Shown: one piece after another, positions 47,820 through 60,700 of the stretch
How the letters are laid out: each line of letters begins with the position of its first letter
How positions within the stretch are numbered: position 1 is the first letter of the stretch
Assembly: GCF_017916325.1 (NCBI RefSeq)
Contig: NC_090153.1
Location: forward strand, 5,001 to 69,000
Length of the DNA: 64,000 nucleotides
Direction: 5' to 3'
Origin: Leishmania martiniquensis
Lineage: Eukaryota; Euglenozoa; Kinetoplastea; Trypanosomatida; Trypanosomatidae
The notes under the pieces: generated by a model
The model's input: only the letters and a program-made list of their open reading frames with translations
The model's database searches: none
What the model was told of the DNA's origin: nothing
Made by a program: the position numbers and the translations under genes

Positions 47820-50200
47820 TCAACACCCACAGGGTGTGGCCTTCTAAGGCGCATGCACGAAAATAAAGACAACGAGAAGAGGGAAGCGTGGGACGCACAT
47901 AGAACAGGGCAACCCGAACACGCGCTGTACACGCGGCTGAACGACGAGGCTCACAGAGGAGTGCAAGAATCGCCCAGGAGCGCAAGTGCTGCCACTTGCA
48001 GACGACGCTCACTTTCTTTTCCCTATGCCGTGCTCACCGCCTCTGCTGCACAGGCACAGGAAACAACGGCTCAAAAGAGATGCGCCCAAGGTATCTGTGA
48101 AGGCAGCTGGAAAGAAAAAAAAGAATGATACCGCTAGGGAAAGCCGCAATGAGAGGGAGAGAAAATCGGTCGGTAAAGCGTGATTTGATCGCGGTATGAG
48201 AACTCCTGCAGCTGTGCGTATGTCTGAGTGTGTGTGTGTGTGTCGAGGCACCGCCGCTTTCGTACGGCCCGCAGTGCTGCCGCAGCAAACACAGCAAACA
48301 CAGCAGACAATGCACACAAGTACGTGGAGGAACGTAGAAAGGACGGAGGAATAGGGAAGTTATTTAAGGCTTGGGGAGGTGGTGTGTGTAGTGGGCGAAA
48401 ACTACGCCAAGCGCAGCACTCGAAACGCCGTCCACAAAGCCCCTGCAAAGAGTGCTCAATGCTGTGTATCAGCAGTACTGGAGACGGCCTGGGTGTACAC
48501 CACGTAATGGGTGCTTGTCCGTGTGCGATTGTGCGAGGTCACCTGTGCGCTGCATACGTGTGGGTGTTCGCTACTGCACTTCGTGGCCGACGCTGTTGAA
48601 TGTGGCTGAGCGCGAGCGCTTACCGCGTGCCCACGCGGGGAATGCAGCAGCAGCAGCAGCGAGAGAGAGAGAGACGGTGAGCAATAAGAAGGAAAGTACG
48701 AGAAGTAATCGGGAGGGGAGAGGACCGAAAGAGCGGAAGGGGGCGACGAGTGACAATACCGAGGCGAAAAAAAAGAGATTTATAACGAAGTCTGCGTTGT
48801 GTGCGGCAGCAACGGATATCGATATCGGTCCCAAGACAGACTGCATGCGTCCACCCGGTGGAAAGCAGTGTCAGAGAGAGAGGGGGGAGGGAGGAGAGAG
48901 TGGGGCAGTGAACAAGGTCGATACTCAGAGAGAGGGGTGCTGCAAGAAGAAGGAAGAACACACTCTTATTCACACAGCTGTGCAAGTGCGACTGGCGCAC
49001 CACGAAAGCCCGGATTGGCCACTCTACAGCCCCTGTTAGAGACATCTAGACGCACTCACCTTAAGGATCACATAGAGCGAGTGCAACTGGAGAAGCGAAC
49101 AGCGCGTCTGGCATGTTGGTCCGCCCGCGAAGGCGAAGAGGACCGATGATGTCCATTTTTTCTGTGCTTGCAATTCTTTTTGGCTGTTGTAGAGTGTGAA
49201 GCTTTGGCGGTTGTTCGCCTGCTCGGCAGTGCAGTGAGGGACTTCGGTGCTCTCCAGACATCTAGCATCGCAGCACGAAGAAACGCGGCACAAGATGCGG
49301 ATTAGATATTAGCAATGAAAAGAGAGAGAAACAGAGGAAGTAAGCAAGTGAAAAAGGGGGAGTGAAGGCCGCAATTTCTCGACGACAGGTGACTCCCACC
49401 GATCACACAGTTGGCATCAAGCGACGTAAAGCCAGGAAGGGCCTCGAGTGGACGACACATAATGCCGCTACAGGAGCACGCACAGACCTCGTATGGGAAA
49501 AAAGGCAACGAGTTCAAGAAGGCGAAAGGGGCGCGAAGCGGTGAGCAGAAGGCACGGTGCCCTCACGCGCTTACCGGCCAGCAGATATACCCCATGGCGA
49601 CCCAGTGAGCATCTCCCGAAGAGAGTAGCACGGGCTGATCCCAAGGAACAAAGCGAAAGAGAGAGGAGGCTCTGCGAGCCAGAGCAGCCACTGCACCAAA
49701 GCTCCTGTTCACGCTCTACATCCATCTCTTTTCGTGTCCCTCGTCAAAGAATCTTGCCCGTCCGTCTCGTATCCACCCGGCCGTCACCTCGCCCGTGTCG
49801 GTTTCGCGTCAAGCACGCTCCCCCGCCTGGGTATCCCCTAAATGCGGCGAATGTTCGCGCCCCTTACCACGCTGACCGTAGCACCGATCCTCCACAGATC
49901 CTCATCCCATGCGTCCCATCATCTCAGCTGCCCCCACATCATGCGCATGCAAATGAGTAGGCGAGTGCACAGACGCACACACGCCTATCGCCTTCACAGG
50001 TGCGCCAACACGCATCGAGCAAAGGGTGAACACACACACACAAAACAAAACAACAAGCGAAAGAAAAACAGAGACACGTGCGAGACTGCGTCGCCCGAGC
50101 CCCCTCTGGCCACGTCCCTCCCCCACCTCCGCACCCGCTCCGCAGCGCGGAGACCCACCGAGAGACGCGCGCGCTCGTGCGCCTCTTACCATTACAAGGA
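47820..50200. other. Intergenic region
   Basis: About 2.4 kb, the 3' flank of PP5 and the 5' flank of CNNM-like gene 2. It contains simple-sequence runs: GT repeats near 48229-48242, CAG repeats near 48643-48660 and GA repeats just after. No gene supported; ORFs on both strands are low in complexity. Confidence 0.5.
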
Positions 50201-51610
50201 TTAAAATAGACCTGCACCACAGGCGTACTGCATTGGCCGCTTGCCAGGATGAGCCACGTGGGTAAAGGTGGTGTACTTGGGCGTCATCGAGCAACCTGTG
50301 AAGCGGATAAAGGCACCCTTGTTGCCCATCTGATCGCAGTAGTTCGGGGCACTGAACACCGTGATACACTTGCCGTTGTGGTCCACTTCGTAACCCTCCT
50401 CCTTCACCTCGTGCGAGCGGACAAGAAGCTTCAAATTGTTGTTCTTCAGAAAGGTCTCTGTGACATCGGGGCCAAAAGAGGGGCAGTCCACGCCGCGCTT
50501 GCTCGGCGCACGGCCCGGCATCGGCTGCGGGTCCGCCCAAAGACTCTCACAAATCAACCCGCTCTCAGGGATTTCGCGGAACCGATTTGGCTTCTGCAGT
50601 TCGGCGATGGTGATGTCGTCGCGCGAGTAGAGGCCGCCGTGGACAACGAAGACCTGCTCGTTGAGAATGTGCCCGGTGGGGAGGGCGTTGAAGACCTCTG
50701 AGAACAAGTCGAATACCTCAGTCGAGTACTTGGCCCGAACCTCCCCCTCAAAGCCGTAGACACGGTTCATGGAAAGTCCCTCGTGGTTGCCGCGGGAAAG
50801 AAACACATGCTCCGGGTACAGTAGCTTGTACGCAAAGAGGGTAAGCACGTTCTCAACCGAGTACGATCCGCGGTCGACAAAGTCGCCGTTAAAGAGGTAT
50901 CGATTCGTAGGTGACGGCTTGCCATTCAGCTTGAAGATGTTGAGAAGGTCGTAAAACTGGCCATGTGTGTCGCCGCAGACAGTAATGTCCTCGGCGTCAG
51001 GCACCGTAACTGCCACAAAATTGGGATACGACTTGAACAGCTTCAGTACCTCCAGAAGTATGAAGACGACGTCGCGGCGGTCTATTTTTTTTTCAACGCG
51101 AAAGTGCTCCTGCATGGCCTCAACGAATTCCACCGTGATTGCGTCGTTTTCGATGCGCGGGCCATTGTATGACGCGGCGATGGTGCCGAGCTTGATGGTC
51201 GCCGACACCGGCTCGCCGTCCTTAGACTTGATGGCGTTTTCAAAGCGAATACGTCTAAGTTCCTTTTCGCACAGGTCATACTTCTGTTGGGCATCTTTCT
51301 CCGTTGGCACGAGCTTGAGGACGGCGGCAAACTCCTTCTGCGCATCCTTGAACTTTCCAAGCAGCAGGTGGGCTGACGCCTTGCGGTAGTACGCCTTTAC
51401 AAAGCCGGGCTCGATCTCGATCGCCTCCTGTGCATCTAAAAGTGCGGCGCCGGGGAGTTCCAGTTTCAGATAGGCAAAGGCACGGTTGCACAGCAGTGTT
51501 GGCGTTTTATGCGCTGCGATGGCCTGTGAATACGAGTCGACCGCATGCTGGAACTTCTTTTCCTGGAAGTACGCGTTACCTTCCTGCCTCAGGCGATCAG
51601 ACTCCTCCAT
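50201..51610 (-). CDS. PP5: Serine/threonine protein phosphatase 5
   Basis: The protein has 469 residues. Three TPR hairpins fill residues 1-115 (RQEGNAYFQEKKFQHAVDSY, then AFAYLKLELPGAALLDAQEA, then KASAHLLLGKFKDAQKEFAA). They bind the C-terminus of HSP90 and hold the phosphatase inactive (family knowledge). A linker leads to a PPP catalytic domain with all metal ligands: GDTHGQ (Asp214, His216), GDFVDRG (Asp243), RGNHE (Asn275, His276) and later HGGL and RSHEVKEEGYE. The C-terminus (TFTHVAHPGKRPMQYACG) corresponds to the autoinhibitory tail. Length and order match PP5 throughout. Likely a cytosolic/nuclear chaperone-linked phosphatase. Confidence 0.97.
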   Translation of the reverse strand: MEESDRLRQEGNAYFQEKKFQHAVDSYSQAIAAHKTPTLLCNRAFAYLKLELPGAALLDAQEAIEIEPGFVKAYYRKASAHLLLGKFKDAQKEFAAVLKLVPTEKDAQQKYDLCEKELRRIRFENAIKSKDGEPVSATIKLGTIAASYNGPRIENDAITVEFVEAMQEHFRVEKKIDRRDVVFILLEVLKLFKSYPNFVAVTVPDAEDITVCGDTHGQFYDLLNIFKLNGKPSPTNRYLFNGDFVDRGSYSVENVLTLFAYKLLYPEHVFLSRGNHEGLSMNRVYGFEGEVRAKYSTEVFDLFSEVFNALPTGHILNEQVFVVHGGLYSRDDITIAELQKPNRFREIPESGLICESLWADPQPMPGRAPSKRGVDCPSFGPDVTETFLKNNNLKLLVRSHEVKEEGYEVDHNGKCITVFSAPNYCDQMGNKGAFIRFTGCSMTPKYTTFTHVAHPGKRPMQYACGAGLF

Positions 51611-51745
51611 CGTGGGTCAGGAAAGGATCGGAGAGAGTAGCGGAATCTGATTTGCGTATGCCCACAAAGCGGCAGTTCGGGAGGGTTCTACAAAGATGTG
51701 TGCGCACGGATGTATTCACCTCCGCACGTGTGACTGTCTGTGGTG

Positions 51746-51830
51746 CTGCCGCATACGCGGTTTAGGAGGTGTGAAAAAAAGGGGGGCGGCGAGAGGAAAA
51801 GAGAGGAGAGAGAGACATCGATAGCAAAGG
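51746..51830 (-). promoter_or_regulatory. Probable spliced-leader acceptor for PP5
   Basis: The minus strand reads TCTCTCTCTCCTCTCTTTTC followed by CCCCCCTTTTTTTCAC; the first AG afterwards (CGGCAG, 51747-51746) lies about 135 bases before the ATG at 51610. Confidence 0.5.
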
Positions 51831-52494
51831 GCAGACGGCTCGAAGGCCAAGACGCCGGGGGAGGGAGGAGAGTGCAGACGAGCATGGTGATGGGGCTAAA
51901 CACCCTGACTGGCGGAGAACCCCTTGAGGCCCAGGAAATGCGAGGATCAAACACAAGGACGAGGACGGGTGGCCTGACCGCTTTTAGTGGCGCCCTCACC
52001 TAACTATGGTAGGAGAAAGGGCGACTCCGAGAAACCACGGCGAGCGCGACGCACAGGAGAGACGGTCACAATATGAGTCGAGGCGGCCAAGCGCCGCCCC
52101 AGGCAGATTGGTGTGTGCGGGAAAGACAACAAATACACATACACGCTGATGGGGCTCCAACCCATACAATCGGCAGCTGCTCGCGGCACACGCGCACACC
52201 TCCTACAAACGAGCCTGCGATGACGCTGCGTCGATCCAAAAGAGAGAGCGGGTGAGCAGGTGAGCAGGGAGTGAGGCATTTCGCTACAGTCCACGTCCTC
52301 CATAGGGAGAGTCCCCCCCCAGTGGAAGAGCCGTCTTCAAAGTGGGGTGGGCATGGGATCGAATTTGTGAGGGGGTGAGCGTGCGGTTGTTACGCAGGGC
52401 AGCCCGACAGATCTTTCGATCAGCAACACAGAATGCACTCATCACAAAAGAGAGAGACGAATCGCGCACCGAAGCACGGATGGACAGCGCAGCA
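51831..52494. other. Intergenic region
   Basis: About 0.7 kb with no gene supported; the 3' flank of the lipase gene. Confidence 0.45.
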
Positions 52495-54621
52495 CTACAC
52501 GAGGGTGCCGCGGTTGAGGAGGGTACTCGACTCAGCCGCCGAAGTCGGTGCGCGTTCCACGTAGTGCATAGGAGCCTCCTGCAGGAATGGGGCCACAGCC
52601 GAGATGTCATCGGTGTAGAAGCGATCGAGCTCCCCCTTATCGAGAAGCTCCATCGATTTCTGCATAATGCGGAACAAACGGTCAGGGAAGTGGTCCGTAA
52701 GCATTGTCGGAGACGCCAACAACATCTGTACTGCCTCAACGTCACGCACAACGGGAATAAACACCTCCTCGTTGTATCGTCGGCATCCTGATACGGGGCA
52801 GGTGCTGGTGCACACCTCGACAACCTTGACGAAGTGGATCATAAGACTACAGTTGTACATCTTCTGCGTCTCACCTATCGCCATGCATGGGGTGTGCTGC
52901 AAGAATTCACGGAACAAGGTGCTCTCGGCTGACCGCCTTCCCTGAAGGTCGGCCGAGGTGGAAGGGTGGAAGGGCTTAGCAATCTCACCAGTACGTAGCG
53001 CATTCATGAAGATGACGTTCTTGTTCATGTTCGAGGCGGCCAGGACGTCAAAGATGGCCTCGCGGAAGAAGTCGAAGGTGTGTTGCGCCAAACGAGGAAC
53101 CATATCATAGCCCATGCACGCAGCCGCCACAAAGCTCTTCTGATACTCCATCACTGCCTTAGACACGGTGCCGCCAGGTGGTGCGTAGGCCAGGCAGCGC
53201 AGGCGGCCGCGCAGCATCGGGTGATCAGACCAAAGTTTCGCCGACAAAATGAGAGCCACGCCGGCACCGAGAGAGTGTCCGAGGAGCACCACCTTCTTGC
53301 CAGCGAAGCGGCCGCAGAGAAGCTCCGGCAGAATGCCGTGCTGGTGGAGGTTATCGAGCATGTTGAAGGCGCACCGAACCATGCCGCCGTGCGCGTAGTA
53401 CTCGCTCGCAGGCACGCGAGGTGGCGTGTCGCGCAGCTCCAGCATCACGGGCAGAGCCGCAAAATCCGTGACACAGTCTTCGATGGACATGCTACCTCGG
53501 ATGGCGATGACCACGGCGTCGCTGCTGCGGTCATAGGCGACATAGTGCACGGGTTTGAAGACGTTGTTGTCCCAGTTAGTGAGCAGCAAATCCTCCTCGG
53601 GGAGGCGCGTCTCTTGCAGCAGGGCTGTCACGTCGCAGAAGCACCTTTGGCCGACGTGCTCGCCAGGGTGGCTGCGGCAGCACATGCACGGGTCAAAGTA
53701 GCAAAGCCGTGCGAGGCCGGTGCCGAGGTGCTGGAACTCGAAGAGAAGCCATCCGTAGGCCGCAACGAAGAACCGACTATACTGCTGTAGCTCATGCGCC
53801 CAGGCGCGCTGCTCTGGTGTGAGGCGCTGCGCCGGTATAGCCTGACTCGACAGGCGCTCAGGGTACCCCTGCGGATTGGGCCCGTAGTTGACCGCACGAG
53901 AGAGCAATTCGCGAGAGCGGCTCTGATAGCCGTGCAAGAGAAGGGCGCCTGCTGCAATGTCGCTCGGCACGATGTCGAACCCACGAAACGCAATGGCGAA
54001 CACGTGAGCAAGGTCTGTGTAGGCTTCCTCCGCCTGGCTCCGCTTACCACAATGGCAGCAGAAAATGCGGAACCGATCCCACCATGCGTTGACATAGTCG
54101 CTGCTGTTGCGGTACACATGCCGCCCTCTGGGGTCGAAGGCGATGACGAAGAAGCCGAGGTAGAGCGCGCAAACGCTGAAGTTGGCGAGAATAGTGCCGC
54201 GCAGCACATGGACCGTCGACGGCCGGGTGCAATACGTCGTCTCCGCGTCGAAGATGGCGAGTTTCGCAGCGATGCAAGCAAACACCAAGATGGCCGCCAT
54301 GCAGACGGTGTTGATGTATAGCATCAAGGGCACAGCCTTGCGCTTGGAGACCTCAAAGACGCCACCGCGCATACTGAAAGCAGCTGTAAACACAAACAGC
54401 ACCGCGCTCACAATGTTCGTGCAGAGAAGTCTCATCATAGACAGCCCCCACGCGACGCTGGCGGTGTCGCATTCGTCCAGATAATTGAATCGATCGGTGT
54501 TCACCCGACATGCTATAAGGAAGGCGCTTCCGCCGAGCAGCATGGCGTGCAGGGCGCTGGAGAAAGCGAAGTCATCGGTGCCGACCCGCCACGACCGCCC
54601 CAACCACATCAAGGACGGCAT
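52495..54621 (-). CDS. Diacylglycerol-lipase-like (class 3) membrane lipase
   Basis: The product has 708 residues from the ATG at 54621. The N-terminus (MPSLMWLGRSWRVGTDDFAF) closely follows the start of animal DAGL-alpha, and four TM helices follow (about 22-39, 64-82, 102-121, 142-162). The lipase domain has the Cys-rich LCYFDPCMCC stretch, then VVIAIRGS, the nucleophile elbow GHSLGAG with Ser450, Asp506 in GYDMVPR, and His644 in MLTDHFPD, which together fit the family's Ser-Asp-His triad. DAGLs cut sn-1 of diacylglycerol to give 2-monoacylglycerol (family knowledge); the substrate here is not proven. It lacks the long C-terminal tail of DAGL-alpha. The frame is open to 55104, but that end begins with GTG and overlaps a splice tract. 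It is the first gene of the minus-strand unit. Confidence 0.9.
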   Translation of the reverse strand: MPSLMWLGRSWRVGTDDFAFSSALHAMLLGGSAFLIACRVNTDRFNYLDECDTASVAWGLSMMRLLCTNIVSAVLFVFTAAFSMRGGVFEVSKRKAVPLMLYINTVCMAAILVFACIAAKLAIFDAETTYCTRPSTVHVLRGTILANFSVCALYLGFFVIAFDPRGRHVYRNSSDYVNAWWDRFRIFCCHCGKRSQAEEAYTDLAHVFAIAFRGFDIVPSDIAAGALLLHGYQSRSRELLSRAVNYGPNPQGYPERLSSQAIPAQRLTPEQRAWAHELQQYSRFFVAAYGWLLFEFQHLGTGLARLCYFDPCMCCRSHPGEHVGQRCFCDVTALLQETRLPEEDLLLTNWDNNVFKPVHYVAYDRSSDAVVIAIRGSMSIEDCVTDFAALPVMLELRDTPPRVPASEYYAHGGMVRCAFNMLDNLHQHGILPELLCGRFAGKKVVLLGHSLGAGVALILSAKLWSDHPMLRGRLRCLAYAPPGGTVSKAVMEYQKSFVAAACMGYDMVPRLAQHTFDFFREAIFDVLAASNMNKNVIFMNALRTGEIAKPFHPSTSADLQGRRSAESTLFREFLQHTPCMAIGETQKMYNCSLMIHFVKVVEVCTSTCPVSGCRRYNEEVFIPVVRDVEAVQMLLASPTMLTDHFPDRLFRIMQKSMELLDKGELDRFYTDDISAVAPFLQEAPMHYVERAPTSAAESSTLLNRGTLV

Positions 54622-54692
54622 GGCACCACCTCGTGAATCAATAAACGCCACGAAAGTCCTCAGGCGAAGAGGTGGCACCAATCGCAGCTGTG

Positions 54693-54712
54693 CTGGAGAG
54701 GAGAGAGCGCGC
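54693..54712 (-). promoter_or_regulatory. Probable spliced-leader acceptor for the lipase gene
   Basis: The minus strand reads GCGCTCTCTCCTCTCCAG; the AG at 54694-54693 lies about 71 bases before the ATG at 54621. Confidence 0.55.
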
Positions 54713-57700
54713 TCGCACGGCTGAGGGGATTGTGAGAAACGACCGTAAGAGAAGTGAGCATCACCCGTCATAGCCTCCACAGTGTCGAGGCGGGGCCCAC
54801 CACAGCAAAAGGGGAAATGCGAGGCGAAAAGGAGACGAGCAATGGGAAATGCGTTCACGCGTGAAAGGGCGCAACCGTCCCACGAGGGGCGAGGGAGCGG
54901 GGGAGGGGCCTCGCGCGGCGTGTGCCACATACCAGAGGAGGCAAGCAGAGGGCACACTGTGCAGATCCACGACCCCTTCCCCAGCACAGCATAGATGATT
55001 CTCACAAGGGCAGCGAAATGCTGAAGATGTGCAGTGCTTCCGAGGCAAGATATTCCCGCTGTGAAGCGAGAATGAATCACTGCGAGCCCTTTTCTCTTCG
55101 TCACGGAAGAGGGCGTGGGAGGGGGTGCAGATACGTTGTATATTTATCTTCGCGGCACCTTCACTCGTGCTCGTCGTGGTATATGCAAAAAAGACAGTCG
55201 AAAAGAGTCACGTGCGGTCGTAAAAAGAAAGGGAAAGCGCTCAACAAAAATCAGATGGTCGGCGGCGGTGGTGAGCAGTGAGCCAATGGGTGAGAGAGTG
55301 AAAGAGAGGCGCGAGAAGGAACAGAGGAGCCGATGCGAAGAAAATCTTCCAACTGATAGGGCAAACCCAAAGAAGGCAGGCAGATGGCAAAACTATCGCA
55401 AGGAAGTGCATCGCACAGCAGCGCTGACGAGGGTGAGGAGGGCAGTACAACAGAGACATGTGCAGTCGTCGAGAAGCTCCCTGCGCTGGCCCCAGCATTC
55501 TTCCCTTCTGTAGCACATCATATCGTACGTCTTTTCCTCTGCTTGTCACCGAATGCTTCTCCATCTTTGCGCTGCGTTTCGGGGGGTGCCTGTATTTTCG
55601 TCTGCCTCTCTCCCCCCTTAGCAGGGAAGGCGTACCTTCCCTTTCTGCATGCGTAGCCTTTCTTTTCCCCGACGGCTGTCCTTTGGTTCGCTCTCCATCA
55701 CGCTCATTTGCCTACAGCGGTTCTGTTCTCGTATGTGGCACAAAACAAAAAAAACTATTTAACTTCTCTTCCACCGTCACCGCTGCCCCCGCCCTCGCCG
55801 CCTATGCCCTTTCGAAACTTTGGCCGAACCTCGTGTTCCCCTTTCACAAACAAAGACGCGCACACAGGCGCTCGCATGAGTCACACCGCGTCCATTTGCT
55901 CATGAGCGAGAACCGACAAAAAGAATTGAAAGGTGCAGCGCATGTGCACAGGAGTAGAGGGAGGAGGGCAAGGAGGATAGAGGAGAGAAAGTGTGTAGAG
56001 GAGGTTGACGTAACCGTGACTGATGGTAGGCGTGATGTGACAGAGAAAACATAAGCTCATGCGTGCTTCGTCACACCTTTTTAACTCTCTCGTTGTGGTC
56101 CCTCTTATGCTTTAAAAGAGCTCTCTTCTTTTGCCTTCTCGTCTATCTCAGCCGATGGAAGGACTAATGCGCACCAGTCTGGGAATAAAACTGCGGCAGC
56201 ATTGTGGCGCTGACATCCATACGGGAGACAGAAAGGGCCGAAATAGGGGCCATGCTACCAGCCTGCACGCGTGCCCAGATGTCCCTCTGCGACGCGCAGC
56301 GCGTTCCCACCGCCGCCAACGACAGCAAGAGAAGCTCAGTGGCAGACACAAAGAGAAAGAGAGAGAGAGAAAGAGGGGCCGGCGAGCGAGAAGGCGAAGC
56401 CGACCTGAGCAGAGCTGTGAGGCAGCGGGAACAACGAAGAAAGCAATTTTTGAAAAAGACCGCCATTAGTGGGCTATCACACCTCCCCAGCCGATGAGCG
56501 CGGATGTGTACAACACCGCGAACGTAGTGGTCAAGCGGGAGAGCAAAAAAAAAAGTAAGGTGCGGAGGAGAAGGGCCGAGAGGAGAACGAGTTGCCCTGA
56601 GCACACACAGAGGAAGGAAACATAATAAACTCAAGCGAAACGGGAAGATCCGAACGAGTTACGATGCACTTAAAAACACCCAGAGAAGAGGAGGAGGGGG
56701 GTAAACAAGCGCGCGCACGCAGAGAAACGAGCGACGCGACAGAATCGAGAAACATACAAGAAGAGGAATCTGAAGGGAGAGGGGGGAGGGGGAGAGAGAA
56801 GACGGAGGGAGGGCAGCTAGTAAACAATATGGGGCGAACGCAAGAGCTAAACAGAGAAGAAAGCGTCATTCATATGGGAAAAGAAAAGAAAGAAAGTAAA
56901 GAGGGGCGGGGAGAGAAGAGAGAGCATACCTGACCGCACCAAAGCGAAAAAGAGAGAAGGGCGAGAGAGAGACGTAGAGGGGAATGCAATACGGAAGGGC
57001 GAAGAAAAGGGAAGCACGTTAGCTCTTCATTCCGCGGTGGTGTGGGCGGGGCGGGAGTGTGAGGCGCTCGGGAGAGTGCGAGACCACATATTTCGATGTC
57101 CATTTATATGTATACACAGAAGGAAAAGGCAAGTCAACGAAAGCAAAGATTTCAGCATGGGGTGTAATGCGGAGAACCCAAAAAGCACCGAAAACAGACG
57201 TGACGGGTGGAATAGGTTAAAAAGGGGGAGGGGCGAAGGGGGGGTGCAGTCCTGCAAATAACGTACAAGACACAAACGCAGAAGCCGCTGGTGGTTGTGC
57301 TTCATCTCCTTTCCCCCAGAAGAGCAGCGGCTACCGAGCGTTGCTGCGATTCTGCGCATCATCGCCATCACCGCCACCTCCCCTCCGTAGACAGCTGCTC
57401 GGTGTTGCGCACCATCTCCTACTCTCACAGGTAAGGTAGAAGCAGAAACAAGGAAGTTAGGAGAGAGAAGAGAAAGGGCAGTAATGGTCTTCAGAGCAGA
57501 TGCGCGGATGCCAGAGCATCCCAAAAGACGCAACGCACGTTGATTCCTGCAGGTGCTTGCGGAGAAGGCAAGAGGCTCAGCCGGTGCTGACAGGGGTCAA
57601 TGGACGAGTATCACACAGACAAGTGAATTTATACTGCTCCAACACGTATCCAATGCCCTGATGACTAGGCCTTCTCTCTCTTCTAACTCCCCTTCGCTAC

Positions 57701-60700
57701 CTTGACCCCAGCGTCGCCGTTTCTGTAGCCCACTTACCTCTGGCAGCGGCAAAAACGAGATCAATAGTGACCACACTGTGGCCGAGTAGAAGGAGCTGAG
57801 CTCAACAGCGAGGGATGCAAGCGAAGAAAGAGAAGGCACAATAGATTATGGCGTATGGGGGGAGGAGGAGGAGATGCAGATCACGAGAGGATGTGAGACA
57901 GCCTCATGCAAACGGCGGCGCGCAGCAACAAAATGGTACGCCTCTTCTGTTAAGAGGAGCACCCACCAACCAGCTGTGATATTTTCTGTTCTTCTGTGAC
58001 CGCCAACTGCTGCGTCTATCATCCAAGAAAGAGAACCATAGGCTAACGGGGGGTACTGCAAGAGTTTGAGATGGCTAAACCGTGCGTCTGTGCGTGAGGG
58101 GGAGGAGGAGGAGAGAGAGCGGTTGATTAGGGGAGGGTAATGCAGCCATAAAAAAAACACCACGAGGTACGCCACTAAAGAGATGCGAGGACGGCAACGA
58201 GGACGAGACACTTTGACGGAGAAACAAAAATCTCAAGGAACAGTAACAGTCATACAGATGTGTAAATTTGCATATATATATGTGTGTATGTATAAGTGTA
58301 TACAAGTGTATGTTAGTGTGCATCAAACAGAGCCCACAGTGCACGTAACGAAAAGAGGTGAGATAAAGAAAGGCTGCGAAGTGCGCGCACACACAAACTC
58401 ACGTGCACGCAGAAAAAAGGGAAAGAGGGGTCCCCGACAGCGCATGTGAGGGGCAGCGGCTCAGGGTGACCAGAAATCAAGATGAGCAGCTGACTTTTCG
58501 TCTTACCGTGAATGGTATTCTGACGCCCGATGTCAAAATATCTTTACCGCCCCGAAAAGACCTGAGTCACCCTCCCAAGCCCTACCTGCACACGTGTAAC
58601 TCTTCCTCTCTCTCCCTTCTTATCTGTGAGTGTGTTCGCGTGGCGGTGCGCGCGCCAGCTCTCCCGTTTTCGAACTCTGCTTCTCTGGGCCGTGACATTC
58701 CCATATGTGTCCCTGAGCCCCTCTGTACACAATGACCGCGCCAGCGAAACGCGGCCGCGCCGCGGGATGGCAGGAAGGGGGTGCACGCGGTGAGCTCGAG
58801 AAGGCGTGTCGGGGCGTGTTTGCGTCGGTGTGTCCTAATGGACTTTGAAAAAAGAACTGCGCGGTGGGCTCGGAGTCCCTTCTGCGCCGAAAAGCGCCGT
58901 CACGCAGCCATGCAGAGGTGAAGGGTGGGCGGAACAAAGGGGTAGAGACGATGCTAACTATGATAAAAAAAAACATGACCGACGTGTCGAGCGAAGAAGA
59001 GTCAGGGAGTGCCGTCTACGACGCAATCGAGCCAACAGAAAAAACGAGCGTCATAAGGTGAAGGCATGCGCGTATCCCTGTCCTCTGAATTCACGCTCGC
59101 TCGACGGCCACGCTTCCTTTCGCCCAATGGAGAGTGAGCGCCGTAAAGCCGGCGAGGGAGGAGAGAAGAAGAGCTCTACGCAAACCGCGCGCACGCGCAT
59201 ACATGAAGAGCAGAAAAGGCATTGACGAGCGAAGCGACGCGCAGCCGCGCAAGCGTAAAAAGGGAAAAGCACACGATTGGATATTCCAACTCGTGATAGT
59301 GGGAGGAAAGGGCGAATGAATGGTACAACAGCGGATAAAAACGTCTGAGCACACCCAAAGAAAGACGATGTAAAATCACACGAAGGAAACTCTGCGCCTC
59401 TTCTACGATCGCATCCTGTGTTGCTGCTCCGCGCAGCAGGGCAGCATCGTGCATATCAGGACTCTCGGGTTCTGCCTTCTCAGCAGCTAATAGCGATCAA
59501 CGTGCACATCACACCTTCGCTTCTGGCCCAATGCCCGCTGTGTGCGGTGACTGTCAACGAGGCAGGTCCGGAGAGGCAAACAAGGACGACGGCAAGGGGG
59601 CTTGGGAGGAAAGACGGTTATGATGCGGGAGGGTAGGGAGGCATCCCACACACGAGGGAGACAAGCGGAAGAAAAAAAAAGAGGTCCACCACATGAAAAC
59701 ACCCGGCTCCATGAAGTTATGCAGCACGTCGCTTCGCGTATGGCTTCTTACGCGCGGCTAGGATACGGCTCAGATCGCGCATTGCACAACAGCACAACTA
59801 CCCGCTGCTGCCTCCCTTCGAAATGGCCTCTCCTAGCGCCCAGGCCCACGCGGACTCCATTAGATGCGCCTCGATTATGAGAAATAGGTGAGGCAGAAAA
59901 AAAGACAAGGAGGAGAGCAAGCAGAGGCGTCTAGACACTCACACACGTCAAGCACACACGTGAAAACGAATAAAGACGAGAAACGGCGAAAGTGGTGCGC
60001 CGTCTGATACTGTCGAAGGCAACCTGAATCGACGGACAAATACACGAGACTATGGAAATGAATCTCTGCTGGCCCGGTTTGAGGACAGACAGAGCCCACA
60101 GAGAGAAAGACAGAGCCGCCACTTGTGCAGCCCTCATCTTCACTCTGCTCGACACTGACAGAGACTGCGGAAAAAGGTCAGGAGGACTGGAGGAAGTAAA
60201 CAACAAGGAGAGGGGGGAGGGGAAGGAGACGGAACGCTTCGATCATTTCGAATAAAATGCCAAAATTGCACAAGCCATCTTGCGGAGAGAGAGAGAGGGC
60301 GAAGGGCAGAGGTGGAAGGCGACCGGAGGATCCACGAACAGAGCGGATGGGAGGATGCGAAAACAATAATGAAGGGAAAAAAACCGAGACTGAGCAAGAA
60401 GGGTGACTCGTGTAGACGGCGGACACGAGCGCGACTCCCATAGACCTTGCGTGCACTTTTTTTCGCTCGGACTATCCCACCTGTCGCGCAGAACGACATC
60501 GAAGCGTTGCGCCATCCAGCCTCCGCCGCGTGGATCGACTCAGCTGCGCAGAGATGCCTTGCATTAATGCAAAGACTCGGCCAGCTCACGACCGCCAGTG
60601 CCCCAAGTCAAGCCCACCTGCACTGTACGCATTTCCAGAGGCACTTCCATCATGCCGCTAGGCACTAGACTGCCTCCCTCTATCACCACCGTGAGGCTCA

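Noticed and set aside
54622..55104. N-terminal extension of the lipase to 55104
   Set aside because: The first codon is GTG, the stretch contains the splice tract at 54693-54712, and homology to DAGL begins exactly at the ATG at 54621.
55458..56054. 198-codon plus-strand ORF in the strand-switch region
   Set aside because: Follows a pyrimidine-rich patch but the protein is low in complexity with no domain; no clear acceptor and start pair.
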